A stretch of DNA of 64,000 nt from Ornithinibacillus bavariensis (GTDB taxonomy: Bacteria > Bacillota > Bacilli > Bacillales > Amphibacillaceae), in NCBI RefSeq assembly GCF_050433565.1, contig NZ_JBNPWZ010000004.1:186001-250000 (forward strand). The letters are read 5' to 3'. Position numbers and translations under genes: made by a program. The notes beneath the pieces were generated by a model that was not told where the DNA came from, did not search any database, and worked only from the letters and a program-made list of their open reading frames with translations. Shown here in pieces: positions 61,375-64,000 of the stretch (positions are counted from its first letter, which is position 1; every line of letters starts with the position of its first letter).

Positions 61375-63036
61375 CTATTCTTTTTCAATTGGATGAGTAG
61401 CATCATGCATTAGCACATCGAGTTCATCGGTATAAGTCTTGGTTTGATCATTTGTCCAATTAAATACTTTTGCCATATATGCAATAACGGAATCCTTATG
61501 ATTACGTACCCAGTTTATATCAAAAAATAATGCTCCAGTACGACGAATGAAGAAGTCAATTGGTTTGTACGCTAGCTCATAATCAATAGCGTAACGTAGC
61601 ATAGCGTAGACGATAGGATCAAGATTTTCTGCTTGTGCTTGTTCTTTTTCATCCTTATAAATATGAAATACTGTATCGACGTTAGAGCCATAACGTTTGA
61701 TTAATAGTCTAGCTTCATCTTCTGTTAATCCTAGCTCGATACCATCTCTAACCTTTTGGTTCATAAATAGTTTGAATCCTTCTGAACCGCCTACATCCCC
61801 ACCTGAAATTGGTAGATGCATTGTTTGCGTACCTGGGAAGTTTCTTCCTGTTTCTGTATGAAGTTGTTTTGCAACAAGATCGACAATGCTTTCTGCCATT
61901 TTTCGATAGCCTGTAAGCTTACCACCTGCAATTGAAATAAATCCAGAGTCAGAAACAAAGATTTCATCCTTACGAGAAATTTCAGAAGGAGATTTTCCTT
62001 CTTCTAAAATTAATGGTCTTAACCCAGTCCAGCTTGATTCTACATCTTCTGGTTTAATTTTTACATCTGGGAACATGAAATCAATTGCTTTTAACACGTA
62101 ATCCCGATCAGCAATCGTCATTTTTGGATGGGCGATGTCGCCTTTATATACGGTGTCTGTTGTACCAACATAAGTTTTTCCATCCCTAGGAATTGCGAAT
62201 ACCATACGGCCATCTGGTGTATCAAAGTAGATTGCTTGTTTTAATGGGAATCGTTTTTCATCGAAAACAAGATGAATACCTTTAGTTAATTGTAAGGTTT
62301 TGCCTTTCTTTGAACCGTCCTTTTCACGCAATGTATCCACCCATGGACCAGCAGCATTTACAATTTTTTTAGCATAAAACTCGTTCATTGTGCCATTTGT
62401 TAAATCTTCTGCATGGACACCAACAACTTTTCCATTCTTATAAATTAAATCAGTTACTTTCATATAATTTAGGGCTAATGCCCCTTTTTCTACTGCTTTT
62501 TTCATGACTTCGAGTGTTAAGCGTGCATCATCTGTCTTATATTCAACATAATAGCCTGCACCTTTCATACCCTGTCTTTTTAAGAGTGGTTCTCTTTTCA
62601 TTGCTTCTTCTGGCTTAAACATTGTTCTACGCTCTGATTTCTTCACACCAGCAAGAAAATCATAAACCATTAAGCCGATATTTGTTGTAAACGGGCCAAA
62701 GGTTCCACCTTTATAGAATGGTAGCATCATCCATTCTGGAGTTGTAACATGGGGACCATTTTCATAAACAATAGCTCTTTCTTTTCCTACTTCAGAAACA
62801 ACTTTGATTTCAAATTGTTTTAAATATCGAAGCCCCCCGTGAACTAATTTTGTAGAACGGCTAGAGGTACCAGCTGCAAAGTCTTGCATTTCTACAACTG
62901 CAACCTTCATCCCTCTTGTGATAGCATCTAAGGCAATACCTGCTCCTGTAATACCGCCACCGATAACAAGAAGATCCAATTCTTCCCCCTTGATATTTTG
63001 TTTAATTTCTTCCCTTTGCAAATTTGAAAATTGCAT
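61375..63036 (-). CDS. glpD: Aerobic glycerol-3-phosphate dehydrogenase
   Basis: A 553-residue FAD-dependent enzyme that oxidises sn-glycerol-3-phosphate to dihydroxyacetone phosphate and passes electrons to quinone at the membrane. The FAD-binding G-G-G-I-T-G-A-G is near 26-33, T-S-S-R-S-T-K-L-V-H-G-G-L-R-Y near 57-71, and N-A-A-G-P-W near 226 and A-G-G-K-L-T-G-Y-R near 372 are family hallmarks. ATG 63036 follows AGGAAGGG. Its leader carries an attenuator hairpin, so GlpP-type antitermination by glycerol-3-phosphate is likely. Confidence 0.95.
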   Translation of the reverse strand: MQFSNLQREEIKQNIKGEELDLLVIGGGITGAGIALDAITRGMKVAVVEMQDFAAGTSSRSTKLVHGGLRYLKQFEIKVVSEVGKERAIVYENGPHVTTPEWMMLPFYKGGTFGPFTTNIGLMVYDFLAGVKKSERRTMFKPEEAMKREPLLKRQGMKGAGYYVEYKTDDARLTLEVMKKAVEKGALALNYMKVTDLIYKNGKVVGVHAEDLTNGTMNEFYAKKIVNAAGPWVDTLREKDGSKKGKTLQLTKGIHLVFDEKRFPLKQAIYFDTPDGRMVFAIPRDGKTYVGTTDTVYKGDIAHPKMTIADRDYVLKAIDFMFPDVKIKPEDVESSWTGLRPLILEEGKSPSEISRKDEIFVSDSGFISIAGGKLTGYRKMAESIVDLVAKQLHTETGRNFPGTQTMHLPISGGDVGGSEGFKLFMNQKVRDGIELGLTEDEARLLIKRYGSNVDTVFHIYKDEKEQAQAENLDPIVYAMLRYAIDYELAYKPIDFFIRRTGALFFDINWVRNHKDSVIAYMAKVFNWTNDQTKTYTDELDVLMHDATHPIEKE

Positions 63037-63121
63037 TTTCTTCGTTCCCTTCCTAAAAAATGGTATGAAAAATGTTTGATAATAGATTGTTTTTCTTTAT
63101 TAATCACATCATCCCCATCAG

Positions 63122-63178
63122 AAAAACAAAAAGAGACCACAAATTAACCCTATTCCTTCATAGAGTTACAGTAATCTC
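63122..63178 (-). promoter_or_regulatory. glpD leader terminator (GlpP antitermination target)
   Basis: Read leftward: GAGATTAC and TAACTCTAT pair with ATAGGGTTA and GTGGTCTC, interrupted by small bulges, then TTTTTGTTTTTCTG. The hairpin lies about 85-145 bases before the glpD start, as in Bacillus glpD, where GlpP with glycerol-3-phosphate prevents termination. TATAAT-like sequence stands about 30-45 bases upstream of it. Confidence 0.75.
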
Positions 63179-63293
63179 CAAAATTCTCCATCTACATATT
63201 AACTTAAGTTTATTATATCACGTTTTTCTTTATAGATAAATAGATGTAATGATATTATTTTATGAGAGCAAGTTCTTTTGAATAAAATGCCTA

Positions 63294-64000
63294 TTACTTA
63301 TATACTCTAGTTGCTGCTACAGCTTTTTTCCAACCATCGTATAAATCATTCCGTTTTGCTTCATCTAGCTGGGCAATAAAAGTTCGTTCGTTTTGCCATT
63401 GCTTTGCAATTTCTTCTTTATCCTTCCAGTATCCGACAGCTAAACCAGCAAGGTATGCAGCTCCGAGAGCAGTAGTCTCGTTAACCACAGGTCGATCAAC
63501 CGGAACACCTAACATATCACTTTGGAATTGCATAAGGAAGTTATTTTTAACGGCACCACCATCGACTCGTAAAGATTTTAATTCAATGCCAGAATCAGTA
63601 ACCATCGCTTCTAGTACATCTTTTGCTTGATAGGCTAATGATTCAAGGGTTGCCCGAATAAAGTGCTCGTTTGTTGTTCCTCGTGTAAGACCAAATACAG
63701 CCCCTCGAGCATCACTATCCCAATATGGAGTTCCAAGTCCGACAAAGGCTGGAACAACATAAACTCCCTCGGTGGAATCAATTTTTGATGCAAAGTCTTC
63801 GCTTTCTTTGGCATCATTGATGAGACGTAATCCGTCACGCAGCCATTGGATTGCTGATCCAGCTACAAAAATACTACCTTCCAAAGCGTATTCTACTTTT
63901 CCATCTACGCCCCATGCTAACGTTGTTAGTAAGCCGTTCTTCGACTTTACACCTTCTAAACCGGTATTCATTAGCATAAAACAACCAGTTCCATAGGTGT
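63294..64000 (-). CDS. glpK: Glycerol kinase, C-terminal part (5' truncated by window edge)
   Basis: About 235 codons of a FGGY-type glycerol kinase; the frame is open to the right edge, continuing Y-G-T-G-C-F-M-L-M-N-T-G. Visible are G-L-T-R-G-T near 123 of the fragment, D-G-G-A-V-K-N-N-F-L-M-Q-F-Q-S-D near 165-180 and E-T-T-A-L-G-A-A-Y-L-A-G-L-A near 192-205, all diagnostic. It phosphorylates glycerol with ATP. glpK stands upstream of glpD with 257 bases and the leader hairpin between them. Confidence 0.94.
   Translation of the reverse strand, partial: TYGTGCFMLMNTGLEGVKSKNGLLTTLAWGVDGKVEYALEGSIFVAGSAIQWLRDGLRLINDAKESEDFASKIDSTEGVYVVPAFVGLGTPYWDSDARGAVFGLTRGTTNEHFIRATLESLAYQAKDVLEAMVTDSGIELKSLRVDGGAVKNNFLMQFQSDMLGVPVDRPVVNETTALGAAYLAGLAVGYWKDKEEIAKQWQNERTFIAQLDEAKRNDLYDGWKKAVAATRVYK

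Noticed and set aside
1..64000. tRNA or rRNA genes and complete insertion sequences
   Set aside because: None was recognised by eye on either strand; a tRNA scan would be needed to be certain.

Overview
The window looks like chromosome from a low-G+C member of the Bacilli, most likely Bacillaceae; the genus cannot be fixed from sequence alone. The reasons are strong AGGAGG-type ribosome binding sites, frequent GTG/TTG starts, an S-box riboswitch before metNIQ, a BceRSAB-YxeA type detoxification module, a SigV/RsiV pair, a glpD leader hairpin of the GlpP type and DUF4256, RlmCD-like and YeiB/DUF418-like proteins.

Layout. (1) 1-5.65 kb is the right end of a prophage or phage-like element: the tail of a truncated structural-type gene, a holin, an N-acetylmuramoyl-L-alanine amidase, a small SHOCT-like protein and three consecutive serine-recombinase family genes, the middle one without a catalytic domain. 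(2) 5.7-20.9 kb is an accessory island rich in defence-like and degraded genes: an HTH/coiled-coil protein, a three-gene nuclease-like module (PD-(D/E)XK-like protein, DUF262 protein, DUF262-DUF1524/HNH protein), a small helical membrane-tailed protein, a SieB-like superinfection-exclusion protein, an acidic orphan, a two-gene unit with a zinc-ribbon-repeat protein carrying an embedded VSR-like nuclease, a nonsense-interrupted ORF, a frameshifted GIY-YIG gene, XRE and excisionase-like regulators and a truncated HNH-type N-terminus. Two cassettes are each preceded by a diverged copy of the same roughly 250-bp noncoding sequence. (3) 20.9-31.5 kb holds small envelope proteins, an extended ECF sigma factor, a VOC protein, an AraC regulator with GyrI-like domains followed by two stand-alone GyrI-like paralogues, a Dus tRNA-modifying enzyme, an Asp-box protein and lipoproteins.

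(4) 31.6-35.9 kb is a SAM-riboswitch-controlled methionine uptake operon, metN-metI-metQ plus an M20 amidohydrolase. (5) 35.9-45.3 kb contains a DUF418 membrane protein, a second extended sigma factor paralogous to the first and sharing a promoter-like motif with the first one's neighbour, a divergent MFS/LysR pair, DinB-like and DUF1648 proteins, an RlmD-type rRNA methyltransferase and a divergent TetR/DoxX pair. (6) 45.9-51.2 kb is a Bce-type two-component system and ABC transporter with YxeA, where a TNACA-N4-TGTNA-type operator precedes the transporter. (7) 51.4-61.4 kb has SigV/RsiV-like genes, a Phd-Uma2 fusion, an ABC-F protein behind an attenuator-like hairpin, the Hen1-Pnkp RNA repair cassette and a class-C beta-lactamase-like serine hydrolase. 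(8) The right end is glycerol catabolism: glpD with its leader hairpin and a partial glpK, both on the minus strand.

The most promising candidates for undescribed biology are the DUF262 trio, the zinc-ribbon/nuclease pair, the duplicated noncoding leaders and the paired sigma-factor circuit. All functional claims rest on reading motifs and family resemblance by eye; no database search was run.
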